Shown: positions 1 through 7,549 of the stretch, in pieces
Layout: each line of letters starts with the position of its first letter
Position numbering within the stretch: position 1 is the stretch's first letter
Assembly (NCBI GenBank): GCA_031580995.1
Contig: JAVLCC010000001.1
Location: 86,375 to 150,374, forward strand
Length of the DNA: 64,000 nucleotides
Reading direction: 5' to 3'
Source: CAJXVY01 sp031580995
GTDB taxonomy: Bacteria > Actinomycetota > Actinomycetes > Actinomycetales > Microbacteriaceae
Position numbers and translations under genes: made by a program
Notes under the pieces: generated by a model
What the model was told of the DNA's origin: nothing
What the model saw: the letters and a program-made list of their open reading frames with translations, nothing else
Database searches by the model: none

Positions 1-832
1 AAGATAAATACCACTCGATAGCGGTTGTGTCTCCACTGACACTAGTGCTTGCGAAAGCCTCCGCACCCCATTGATATCGCTTTATCTCAATGTCCTCCAA
101 ATTGCCCTGATATCCGGCATTACTGATTATTTCAAAAGCTTCTTGAGTAAGAATTTCCTCGGAGGGCATCTCCACCGTCGGCAGAGGTTCGCAACCACTA
201 CTAGGAGTTGTATCCCTTTCCACACCCTCTAATTCATCATCAGTCAGATAGCACTCCTCGGGTAACCAGTTTCGTTTTGATGAATAGTTAATGATTCCTG
301 AACCATGCCAATAAAGCGAGAAATACGCGTCCTCGGTCTCTAGTTTGTAACTGGGAAAGTATTCTGTGGACCACTCTTCTAGTTCAACACTTCCTTGTTG
401 GTCAAAAACTGCAGCAAATTCCTCTAAACGCTTCGAGGGTGTTCCATTCAAAACCAATTCATAAACCGCGCCTTCACCTGTCTGATCAGACAGAGATTCC
501 GAGGCTGTGTAATTGAATTGGTTTAGCCAAGCTGGCAATGAGTCGCTAGCAATTGAGCCTTCAGACATTGAGCTATCCTGCGATAGCTGATCTGGGGAGT
601 TATCTGCAGCCAGCACAAACAGTGGTTGATCCGCAGATGGAATCAAGCTGGCAAATAAAGTCACTGCTGCAATTCCCGCAACGCTTGTGATGGCGAACCT
701 GGTTGTATTTGGGTTTGATGCGCTTCGCTTTGATGCTCGAGTGGCCTCGTCCAGAATATTTGGAGACAACTGCGGGGAATCAGCATCCGCATTTTTTAGT
801 TTTTTCTCTATTCCATCAAATTCATTGGTCAT
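1..832 (-). CDS. Single-pass membrane protein, putative ECF sigma partner (C-terminus cut by window edge)
   Basis: I read this by hand from the ATG at 832-830; the frame stays open to base 1, so the C-terminus lies outside the window. It has an acidic N-terminal segment of about 43 residues, one hydrophobic segment (about residues 44-64, TRFAITSVAGIAAVTLFASL), then more than 200 residues probably outside the membrane, with two cysteines in the distal part. It starts 18 bp after the ECF sigma stop, on the same strand, so cotranscription is likely. Position and topology suggest an anti-sigma factor or sensor, but I see no HxxxCxxC zinc anti-sigma motif in the N-terminal part. No family recognised; the function is inferred from context only. 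Confidence 0.75.
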   Translation of the reverse strand, partial: MTNEFDGIEKKLKNADADSPQLSPNILDEATRASKRSASNPNTTRFAITSVAGIAAVTLFASLIPSADQPLFVLAADNSPDQLSQDSSMSEGSIASDSLPAWLNQFNYTASESLSDQTGEGAVYELVLNGTPSKRLEEFAAVFDQQGSVELEEWSTEYFPSYKLETEDAYFSLYWHGSGIINYSSKRNWLPEECYLTDDELEGVERDTTPSSGCEPLPTVEMPSEEILTQEAFEIISNAGYQGNLEDIEIKRYQWGAEAFASTSVSGDTTAIEWYLS

Positions 833-850
833 ATTTTGTTTATGTTCTAA

Positions 851-1330
851 CTATTGGTTTTCTTTCAAAATCTGTAAAAATTTCTGTTTCACTCTAGAAA
901 GTCTTATGTTCACTGAGTTTTCAGTGGTGTCTAAAACCTTGGCTATTTCTTTGGACGTTAAACCCTCATAGACAGATAGCGATAGCAGTTCTCGTTCCTT
1001 TTCATTTAGTGCAGCCCAACTGTTAGCTAACCCCATTTCAGCTAGAGCAAGGTTTTCAGCACTTGGTGCTGCCGCCGGAGGTAGCAAAGTTGAGAGAAAC
1101 CTTGTTGCCACTTGTTTTTTTCGACGATGATTTGAAACCACGAAGCGAGCGGTTTTATAAAGCCAGGGTAATTCTGATCCGGAGGGGATGTAATCACGTT
1201 TTTGCCAAGCAATGGCAAAGATATCGCTTGCTAAATCCTCGATGGATTCGGGCTCGACTCTTCTGGCAAGGTATTTCGAAATTGGCGACAGGTAATCACG
1301 AAATATGGTTTGGAACTGCTCAGGGGTCAT
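851..1330 (-). CDS. ECF-family RNA polymerase sigma factor
   Basis: A 159-residue protein of the size usual for ECF sigma factors. A region 2-like segment lies near residues 10-75 (SIEDLASDIFAIAWQKRD) and a region 4-like helix-turn-helix near 105-155 (LSLSVYEGLTSKEIAKVL, then NSVNIRLSRVKQK). Proteins of this type direct RNA polymerase to a small regulon, usually under control of a cotranscribed membrane partner; the adjacent membrane protein at 1-832 fits that role. The start is well supported by an AGGAGG Shine-Dalgarno about 5 nt upstream of the ATG at 1330. The regulon cannot be told from this window. Confidence 0.9.
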   Translation of the reverse strand: MTPEQFQTIFRDYLSPISKYLARRVEPESIEDLASDIFAIAWQKRDYIPSGSELPWLYKTARFVVSNHRRKKQVATRFLSTLLPPAAAPSAENLALAEMGLANSWAALNEKERELLSLSVYEGLTSKEIAKVLDTTENSVNIRLSRVKQKFLQILKENQ

Positions 1331-1378
1331 TGGTTCCTCCTGAACTGTTTATGTCGGCCGATTGAATAACCTTTCACA

Positions 1379-1927
1379 CTATTTCAGGAAACAATCGGGG
1401 TGATGGTCATTCACCATGCCTATAGATTGCATCATCGCATACATAGTTGTTGGACCAACGAAACCTAGTCCTAATTTTTTCAACTCCTTGGAAAGTTGCT
1501 CTGATTCTTTGGATACTGCTCTTGTGTGATCGGTGTTTGTTTGAGTCGGTTGAAATGACCAAACCAGGTCGCTTATTGGGATTGCTGCATCATGAATAAC
1601 TTTCGCGTTTTGAATTACGGATGTGATTTTTCTTCGATTGCGAATGATTCCGGGATCACTCATAAGTGATTCAATTTGCTCTTCGCTCATTTTTCTAACT
1701 TCTGAGATTTTGAAGTTGCTGAAACTTTTCCGAAGGTATTCGCGTCTTTTGAGAATCATCAGCCAGTTGAGCCCAGCTTGGAATCCCTCAAGACTGATGC
1801 GTTCAAAAATGGCATCATCGCCTTTTACAGGCCTTCCCCATTCCTGGTCGTGGTATTCGATATAAAGCTCATCATTGGCACACCAGCCACAGCGCACCTT
1901 CCCATCTTCACCTACAAAACTATCCAA
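1379..1927 (-). CDS. tag: DNA-3-methyladenine glycosylase I
   Basis: A 182-residue protein matching the Tag family: an N-terminal RCGWC segment followed by YHDQEWGRP, the aromatic/acidic pocket segment, and a C-terminal MVNDHHPDCF segment with the Cys and His residues expected for the zinc site. Tag removes 3-methyladenine from alkylated DNA to start base excision repair. The start is TTG at 1927, overlapping the 3' end of ogt by 8 bp, so translation is probably coupled. It is the last gene of an apparent Lrp-ogt-tag operon. Confidence 0.93.
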   Translation of the reverse strand: MDSFVGEDGKVRCGWCANDELYIEYHDQEWGRPVKGDDAIFERISLEGFQAGLNWLMILKRREYLRKSFSNFKISEVRKMSEEQIESLMSDPGIIRNRRKITSVIQNAKVIHDAAIPISDLVWSFQPTQTNTDHTRAVSKESEQLSKELKKLGLGFVGPTTMYAMMQSIGMVNDHHPDCFLK

Positions 1928-2372
1928 GGGATTCGATATCCAGGAGTTTTTGCTTGGTTTTTATGCCATCCCCTCCGGTGTAGCCCGTGATCGCACCGTT
2001 TGATGCCAACACCCTGTGGCAGGGGATGATTATTGCTATTGGGTTGGAGCCAACTGCTCCTCCAACAGCTCTGGCGGCTTTTGGTTTACCTATTTGGTTG
2101 GCTATCTCACCATAGCTTTTTGTCTGCCCAGCAGGTATTTTTTGAAGCGCCTGCCAAACGCTTTTTTGAAACTCCGTTCCCTCGGCACTGAGAGCTAATT
2201 CAAAACTGGTTCTTTTTCCTTGAAAATATTCAATAAGTTGCTGACATGCCGCTTCGGTGATTTGGTTGGGGTTGGGATTAGCAATTTCTTCAAAGCGAAC
2301 ACTCGTGATTGCTTTAGAGGTTGCTCTAACTGTCAAGCTTCCGGCTGCAGAATCTATGGATTGCGAATACAT
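1920..2372 (-). CDS. ogt: Methylated-DNA--protein-cysteine methyltransferase
   Basis: A suicide methyltransferase that transfers O6-alkyl groups from guanine to its own cysteine. The active-site PCHRV motif is clear (IIIPCHRVLASNGAITGYTGG segment near the C-terminus), preceded by the DNA-binding helix region (GQTKSYGEIANQIGKPKAARAVG). I chose the ATG at 2372 because it forms a TGATG overlap with the stop of the upstream regulator; an in-frame ATG at 2387 would add five residues. The product is about 150 residues, the usual Ogt length without an Ada regulatory domain. Sits between an Lrp-type regulator and tag. Confidence 0.93.
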   Translation of the reverse strand: MYSQSIDSAAGSLTVRATSKAITSVRFEEIANPNPNQITEAACQQLIEYFQGKRTSFELALSAEGTEFQKSVWQALQKIPAGQTKSYGEIANQIGKPKAARAVGGAVGSNPIAIIIPCHRVLASNGAITGYTGGDGIKTKQKLLDIESLG

Positions 2373-2827
2373 CACTGACCTATCCATTCATAAGCTTGCT
2401 TCTCTTCTTTGAGATAGACAAAGGTCTCAGTGGTTTGCACTCCTTCAATCGAGCGGATGCCCTGGTTTATAAGTCTCACCAGGTGCTCGTCATCTTTGCA
2501 AACCACCTCTAATAAAACATCGAACCCACCAGCTGTGACAACGACTCTGGAGACCTCCGGTAATTTCCTAACCTCATCGGTCAAAGGAGCGAGGGATCCG
2601 TGGTGCCGGATGCCGATCATGGCTTTTCGGTTATAACCGATCGCCTGAGCATCGGGGATTGCTGCGACCCTAATAACCTCTGATGAAATCAACCTATTTA
2701 CACGCTGCCTTGCTGAGGCTTCGCTGATTTCCAGAATCGAGGCCAGCTCGGTGAAGCTGCGGCGCCCGTTTTCGTTCAGAAGTTGGATTATTTTCCTGTT
2801 GGTGGAGTCATCTATGTCTTGGGCCAT
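2372..2827 (-). CDS. Lrp/AsnC-family transcriptional regulator
   Basis: A 151-residue regulator. It has an N-terminal winged helix-turn-helix (about residues 5-60, including SFTELASILEISEASARQRVNRL) and a C-terminal ligand-binding RAM-type domain (about 68-145, GGFDVLLEVVCKDDEHL). The family senses amino acids. It is the first gene of an apparent operon with ogt and tag, and a neighbour of alanine dehydrogenase and an aminotransferase. In mycobacteria an Lrp/AsnC protein (AldR) controls ald, so ald is a plausible target here, but no operator was identified. Confidence 0.9.
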   Translation of the reverse strand: MAQDIDDSTNRKIIQLLNENGRRSFTELASILEISEASARQRVNRLISSEVIRVAAIPDAQAIGYNRKAMIGIRHHGSLAPLTDEVRKLPEVSRVVVTAGGFDVLLEVVCKDDEHLVRLINQGIRSIEGVQTTETFVYLKEEKQAYEWIGQ

Positions 2828-2927
2828 GGGGCTATCTTTTCAGTAAACATCGACAAAAAGCCAGTTAGTTTCCACAGATAACCATTTGCAACATGGGTCA
2901 AGTCGACATTTCGTCCAGTATTACCCA

Positions 2928-3935
2928 ATGAGCATTCTTTTTCTCATCCCAACACTTGCCTACGGGATCTTCTTAGGCGTCAGTCAGGGCTTGTGGCATC
3001 TGACAATCATTGGTGGTTTGACAATGCTGGTGTGGATCATGGTTCGGTCTAAAAAACCCCCGCAGTCGAATCAGCAGATAGATATTGGCTTGGCAGGGGT
3101 TGCAGTTGGTGGGAGAAGGTTATCCGGGGTCAGTCTTTTCTGGCCGACGTGGTTAAATCTGCAACTGATGAGGGAGTTGGCAAACCCCTCTCAAGAGGTT
3201 TATTTAGAGCGATATCTGGACCACACTGAAGTACTGAAGGTCGGAATTGATTACGATGGTGTCCCAGTTGCCCTGAAGCCAATGCACACACTGGTTATTG
3301 GCCCCACCGGAAGTGGCAAGACTGAGTTTCTTCGAAATCTCATCGAGAGTTGGCCCCATCGGGTGATGGCCATTGATTTCAAAGGCGGCTTGGGTTTTTC
3401 AAAAGCTTTTGGCATCGAAAGATTGGTCACCAACCATTCAGATGATTTAGATGAATTTATTCTGGAAGTTCAACAGGAACTAGACGCTCGAGAGCTCAAA
3501 CTTGCAAACTCGGAAGTTCTTAGACCAGTAATTTTGTTAGTTGATGAGTTTTCGACAGTGGTCCGGCAAAGCCAGGGTGCCTCCCAGTTGGTCGAGAATA
3601 TAGCAAGCAAGGGGAGAGCCTTGGAGTTTTACTTGGTTGCTGCAAGTCAAACCCTAAGCGGGGTCTCCAGAACGGTTTTAGCCAATTCATTACAACGGGT
3701 GGGGCTTGGATTGATTGATCAGGTGGATGCGATGCAGATGGGATTGAGTAAACACCGAAGATCTGAGTTTGGACCCGGTTGGTCGGTTGCTCAGCTTTCA
3801 GAGGGCAACAGGTATTTTAATTTTCCCCTGGGGCAATCACAGGTCTCTAGAATCAGCAAAACTCAGGCCGTGGGCATCGGCAACTCCCGAGTTATAGACC
3901 TTGCCAGAGTGCGTGTTCAATCCCAGGCGCAGTGA
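2928..3935 (+). CDS. Short membrane FtsK/SpoIIIE-type ATPase
   Basis: A 335-residue protein with two predicted membrane helices (residues about 2-20 and 23-39), a linker, and an FtsK/SpoIIIE-like P-loop domain. Walker A is GPTGSGKT at residues 125-132 and Walker B is VILLVDEF at 201-208; a RALEFYLVAASQ sensor-like segment follows. It is far shorter than the true FtsK at 29413-31818 and I see no gamma winged-helix domain. I preferred the ATG at 2928 over an upstream TTG at 2886 because the first helix begins there. The last 99 bp overlap the 3' end of ald on the other strand. Family assignment is good; substrate (DNA or protein) is unknown. Confidence 0.85.
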   Translation: MSILFLIPTLAYGIFLGVSQGLWHLTIIGGLTMLVWIMVRSKKPPQSNQQIDIGLAGVAVGGRRLSGVSLFWPTWLNLQLMRELANPSQEVYLERYLDHTEVLKVGIDYDGVPVALKPMHTLVIGPTGSGKTEFLRNLIESWPHRVMAIDFKGGLGFSKAFGIERLVTNHSDDLDEFILEVQQELDARELKLANSEVLRPVILLVDEFSTVVRQSQGASQLVENIASKGRALEFYLVAASQTLSGVSRTVLANSLQRVGLGLIDQVDAMQMGLSKHRRSEFGPGWSVAQLSEGNRYFNFPLGQSQVSRISKTQAVGIGNSRVIDLARVRVQSQAQ

Positions 3936-4943
3936 TTCATCGGCACTTATTGCTTGCTTCCAGCCCATGTTCGCCAGTTTTAGAACGTAGGGCATCGTGG
4001 CATTGGTTAGAGCAAAAGTGGAAGTGTTTGGTACTGCTCCGGGCATGTTCGTGACGCAATAGAAAACACTTCCGTGAACTTTGAATGTTGGTTGGTGATG
4101 GGTTGTTGGTTTTGAATCCTCAAAGCAGCCACCTTGATCAATGGCGATATCCACCAAGACACTTCCCTCGCGCATTTGGCTGACCATTTGGTTTGTGATC
4201 AACTTTGGTGCCTTTGCCCCCGGAATCAAAACTGCTCCGATTACCAGATCGGCATCGCTTATGGCTTTTTCAATCTCAAGAGTGTTTGAAAAGATTGTGT
4301 TTAGTCTTCCTCCATACTGCGCCTCAAGCTCTCTGAGCCTTGGGATTGAGGTGTCTAAAACAGTTACTTGGGCACCCATTCCCAAAGAAATCTCAATTGC
4401 GCTGGTGCCACTAACTCCACCTCCAAGAACAACCACTTTCGCTGAGCGGGTGCCGGGAACACCTCCAAGCAATACCCCAAGCCCACCATTATTTTTTTGC
4501 AATGTGGAGGCACCGACTTGTGGGGCAAGCCTTCCCGCAACCTCGCTCATTGGAGCTAACAACGGAAGCTGTCTTCCGATTTGAACTGTTTCGTAGGCAA
4601 TCGCAGTGGTGCCAGCTTTCAAGAGTGCGTCAGTGAGATCTGGCTCTGCGGCCAGGTGTAAAAAGGTGAAAAGGGTGAGATCTTCTCTTAGAAATTTATA
4701 TTCGCTTTTGATGGGTTCTTTGACCTTCAAAACCATCTCACTTGAAGACCAGGTTGCTTCCGCATCTGCCAAAATCTCTGCACCTACCGAGACATACTCT
4801 TCGTCTCTGATTCCGGATAAATCTCCAGCACCTGACTGAATGAGGACTTGGTGCCCATTTTCAACCAGAGCTTTTACGCCGGCTGGAGTAATTGCTACCC
4901 GAGCTTCACTATCTTTTACCTCGGTGGGGATTCCAATGCGCAC
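3837..4943 (-). CDS. ald: Alanine dehydrogenase
   Basis: A 368-residue enzyme that oxidatively deaminates L-alanine to pyruvate and ammonia with NAD. It has the family N-terminus (RIGIPTEVKDSEARVAITP), catalytic Lys75 (KVKEP) and His96 (FLHLAAE) at the positions known for the family, and a Rossmann motif VVLGGGVSGT near 171-180. The C-terminus (SGVADAHGL) is typical, which supports the stop at 3837 despite the overlap with the convergent ATPase gene. The start is GTG at 4943. Neighbouring aminotransferase and Lrp-type regulator suggest a role in amino-acid catabolism. Confidence 0.95.
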   Translation of the reverse strand: MRIGIPTEVKDSEARVAITPAGVKALVENGHQVLIQSGAGDLSGIRDEEYVSVGAEILADAEATWSSSEMVLKVKEPIKSEYKFLREDLTLFTFLHLAAEPDLTDALLKAGTTAIAYETVQIGRQLPLLAPMSEVAGRLAPQVGASTLQKNNGGLGVLLGGVPGTRSAKVVVLGGGVSGTSAIEISLGMGAQVTVLDTSIPRLRELEAQYGGRLNTIFSNTLEIEKAISDADLVIGAVLIPGAKAPKLITNQMVSQMREGSVLVDIAIDQGGCFEDSKPTTHHQPTFKVHGSVFYCVTNMPGAVPNTSTFALTNATMPYVLKLANMGWKQAISADESLRLGLNTHSGKVYNSGVADAHGLSFADSRDL

Positions 4944-4991
4944 GAATGCTCTCTTTCAAAAACGAATTAACCGAGCTAAAGATAGCACCGA

Positions 4992-6353
4992 TTAGCTATT
5001 CGAAACGCTCAGCATTCCTCGACTGGCAGCAATATCACTGCAGGCTGAATCCAAAACATCCAAGGCCTCCAATAGCAAGGCGTTAGAGATTGCAAGTGGT
5101 GGAAGCATGCGAATTACGTTTCCATAGGTTCCAGCGCTGAGTGGAATAACTCCCCGCTCATAGCAGGAGCGCAGAATCTCTTCTGTTAGCGGTGCATCAG
5201 GGTTTAAGCTATCGGGCTCCACAACCTCAAGTGCTTGCATAGCCCCTTTACCTCTTCGTTCTGCAAGGAATGGATATCTGTTGACCATGACATCAAGGCG
5301 CTCTTGCATGATCTCACCTATTTCCATTGCTCTGTTGAGCCAAGGACCACTTTCAAACTGTTCCATTACGGCAACTGCAGCAGCAACTGCAGTTGGTGAA
5401 CCACCAAAGGTTCCACCTAATCCGCCGGGGTGACTCATGTCCATGATGTCTGCTCTACCGACCACGGCACTAACTGGCATGCCTCCAGCAATACCTTTGG
5501 CGACTGTTACCAGATCAGGCTGGAATCCCTCTTCGTATTCATAGGCGAACCACTTGCCGGTTCTAGCCATACCCGACTGCACCTCATCAGCGACCATGAT
5601 GATGCCGTTTTCTTTGGCCCAACGTCCTAAGGTTGCTAAAAATCCCTCAGCCGGGATGATGAAACCACCCTCGCCCTGAATAGGCTCAATAACCATGCAG
5701 GCCAACTGATCTGCACCAACTCTTTTTTCTAGGTAATTAATTGCCCTCATAGCAGCCTGCTCGCCAGTCATTCCCTCGGGGTCTCTAAGGGGATATGACA
5801 TGGGGGCGTGAGTGACAGAAGTTGCCAGTGGTCCGTAATTGGTTCCATAGGGGTGACGTTTGAAATTCATTGCCATGGTCAGATTGGTGCGCCCGTGGTA
5901 GGCATGGTCAAAAACTGCAACCTCATGCCTGCCGGTTGCCAACCTTGCGATTTTGACAACGTTTTCCAGCGCTTCCGCGCCAGTGACAAAGAAGGCTGCT
6001 TTTTTGGGAAAATCACCCTTCATGTTTGAAGTCAGTAGCTCTGCCGCCCGAACATACGGCTCGTAGGGGGTAACGGTGAAAAGAGTGTGGGTGAAATGAT
6101 TGGCCTGGTTTGAAACAGCGTCAACAACCTGCTGATTGGTGTGGCCAATTGTGACAACGCCAATACCGCTTCCAAGGTCTATAAATTGGTTTCCATCAAC
6201 ATCGCGCATGATTGCGCCATCTGCACCATCAATATAAACAGGCAGTAAAGCACCAACGCCCGAGGATACGACTTGCTGACGTCTGGAGTGCAGACTTGTC
6301 GATGCCGGACCCGGAATGTTTGTTCTTAGTATTCTGCGCTGCTCTAAATCCAT
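4992..6353 (-). CDS. gabT: 4-aminobutyrate aminotransferase-type class III transaminase
   Basis: A 453-residue PLP-dependent class III aminotransferase. Seen: a GSGIGVVTIGH segment, the phosphate-binding TGAEALENVVKIAR region, the aspartate of VADEVQSGMARTGK, and the PLP lysine in TVAKGIAGGMP. The closest family is GabT (GABA to succinate semialdehyde), but class III members include acetylornithine aminotransferase, and argD is missing from the arg cluster at 51169-57775. Start ATG at 6353 is preferred: it lies 6 nt after a TACAAT -10 element and matches the usual N-terminus (MDLEQRRILRTNIPGP); an upstream in-frame ATG at 6395 would put that element inside the gene. Confidence 0.88.
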   Translation of the reverse strand: MDLEQRRILRTNIPGPASTSLHSRRQQVVSSGVGALLPVYIDGADGAIMRDVDGNQFIDLGSGIGVVTIGHTNQQVVDAVSNQANHFTHTLFTVTPYEPYVRAAELLTSNMKGDFPKKAAFFVTGAEALENVVKIARLATGRHEVAVFDHAYHGRTNLTMAMNFKRHPYGTNYGPLATSVTHAPMSYPLRDPEGMTGEQAAMRAINYLEKRVGADQLACMVIEPIQGEGGFIIPAEGFLATLGRWAKENGIIMVADEVQSGMARTGKWFAYEYEEGFQPDLVTVAKGIAGGMPVSAVVGRADIMDMSHPGGLGGTFGGSPTAVAAAVAVMEQFESGPWLNRAMEIGEIMQERLDVMVNRYPFLAERRGKGAMQALEVVEPDSLNPDAPLTEEILRSCYERGVIPLSAGTYGNVIRMLPPLAISNALLLEALDVLDSACSDIAASRGMLSVSNS

Positions 6354-6359
6354 GACCCA

Positions 6360-6365
6360 ATTGTA
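6360..6365 (-). promoter_or_regulatory. -10 element of gabT, leaderless architecture
   Basis: TACAAT on the minus strand, ending 6 nt before the gabT ATG at 6353, so transcription would start at or next to the start codon. No convincing Shine-Dalgarno is present. Lies in the 76-bp divergent gap between gabT and dxr. Confidence 0.6.
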
Positions 6366-6417
6366 GGCGTATTCACACCAACACACCTTTTCCAAACGCC
6401 GAATGTTCAGCTAGCTC

Positions 6418-6423
6418 TAAGCT
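6418..6423 (+). promoter_or_regulatory. -10 element of dxr, leaderless architecture
   Basis: TAAGCT ending 6 nt before the dxr ATG at 6430. A GGAG also lies 2 nt before the ATG, too close for a normal Shine-Dalgarno, which favours leaderless initiation. Confidence 0.5.
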
Positions 6424-6429
6424 GGAGAG

Positions 6430-7530
6430 ATGCAATCAAAGAAGGTAATCGTACTCGGCTCCACCGGTTCCATCGGTACTCAGGCTTTGGAAGTCATTGC
6501 AGAAAACCCGGATCGGTTTCAACTAGTTGGAATTGCTGCGGGTAGCAACACTGAGCTGGCGAAAGCTCAGGCAGCAAGCTTTGGGCTTGATCAATCGAGC
6601 ATTGCTTACGGTTCTGAGCAAGCCTCGCAGATGGCAATGGATCTTGATGCAGATGTTGTCCTAAATGGCATAACGGGTTCTGTTGGTCTGGGTCCAACCC
6701 TTGCCACTTTGGAAAGCGGAAAAACCCTTGCCCTTGCTAATAAAGAGTCTTTGATTGTTGGTGGGGAGCTGGTGAAGGCGATGGCCTCAGCAGGGCAGAT
6801 AGTGCCTGTGGATTCTGAACACTCGGCAATCGCCCAGTGTCTGTGGGCTGGGCAACCCAAAGAAGTTGCCAGATTGATTTTGACTGCAAGTGGGGGACCA
6901 TTTAGAGGTTGGAGCAAACAAGAGTTACGAGATGTAACCCCAGCTCAAGCTTTAGCTCACCCAACTTGGGTGATGGGGCGGGTTGTGACAACTAATTCGG
7001 CCACCTTGGTAAATAAGGGGCTAGAGCTAATTGAGGCACATTTATTATTCGATGTCGAATTTGAAAAAATTGCGATAACTGTTCATCCACAGTCAATTGT
7101 TCACTCGATGGTTGAGTTTATAGACGGATCCACAATTGCCCAGTGCTCACCTCCAGACATGAGATTGCCAATTGCCCTTGGAATGAGTTGGCCCGAGCGC
7201 ACCCCGGGTGCTGTCGCCAGCCTAGATTTCAGCTCAAGTCAAAATTGGCAGTTCGAGCCTTTAGATGAGCAGGTGTTTAGCGCTGTCAGAATTGCAAGAC
7301 AGGTAGGGATGGCCGGTAAAACCTATCCAGCTGTGTATAACGCCAGCAACGAGCAAGCGGTGGAGGCATTTCACGAGGGTCGAATCGGATTTTTACAGAT
7401 TACAGAAATTATTGAGAGCACCATTGAGGCACATTCCTTAGATTCTGAAATGAGTCTTGAGGGAGTTTTGGATGCAGAGCGCTGGGCCCGCGAATTCGCC
7501 GATGGCCTAATTGACCAAATTAACAGCTAG
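6430..7530 (+). CDS. dxr: 1-deoxy-D-xylulose 5-phosphate reductoisomerase
   Basis: A 366-residue enzyme converting DXP to 2-C-methyl-D-erythritol 4-phosphate with NADPH, the first committed step of the MEP isoprenoid pathway. Motifs: N-terminal NADPH-binding VLGSTGSIGTQALEV, ANKESLIVGGEL, the metal/substrate segment VDSEHSAIAQCL, and the C-terminal YNASNEQAVEAF. Length is near the family norm. Followed immediately by an M50 protease and then ispG, the conserved actinobacterial order, so both MEP genes are probably expressed together. Confidence 0.96.
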   Translation: MQSKKVIVLGSTGSIGTQALEVIAENPDRFQLVGIAAGSNTELAKAQAASFGLDQSSIAYGSEQASQMAMDLDADVVLNGITGSVGLGPTLATLESGKTLALANKESLIVGGELVKAMASAGQIVPVDSEHSAIAQCLWAGQPKEVARLILTASGGPFRGWSKQELRDVTPAQALAHPTWVMGRVVTTNSATLVNKGLELIEAHLLFDVEFEKIAITVHPQSIVHSMVEFIDGSTIAQCSPPDMRLPIALGMSWPERTPGAVASLDFSSSQNWQFEPLDEQVFSAVRIARQVGMAGKTYPAVYNASNEQAVEAFHEGRIGFLQITEIIESTIEAHSLDSEMSLEGVLDAERWAREFADGLIDQINS

Positions 7531-7549
7531 CCAGAGTATCGTTTCAATC

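Noticed and set aside
687..971. Plus-strand ORFs over 687-971
   Set aside because: They are antisense to the membrane protein and ECF sigma genes on the minus strand, which have family-like sequence and a good Shine-Dalgarno.
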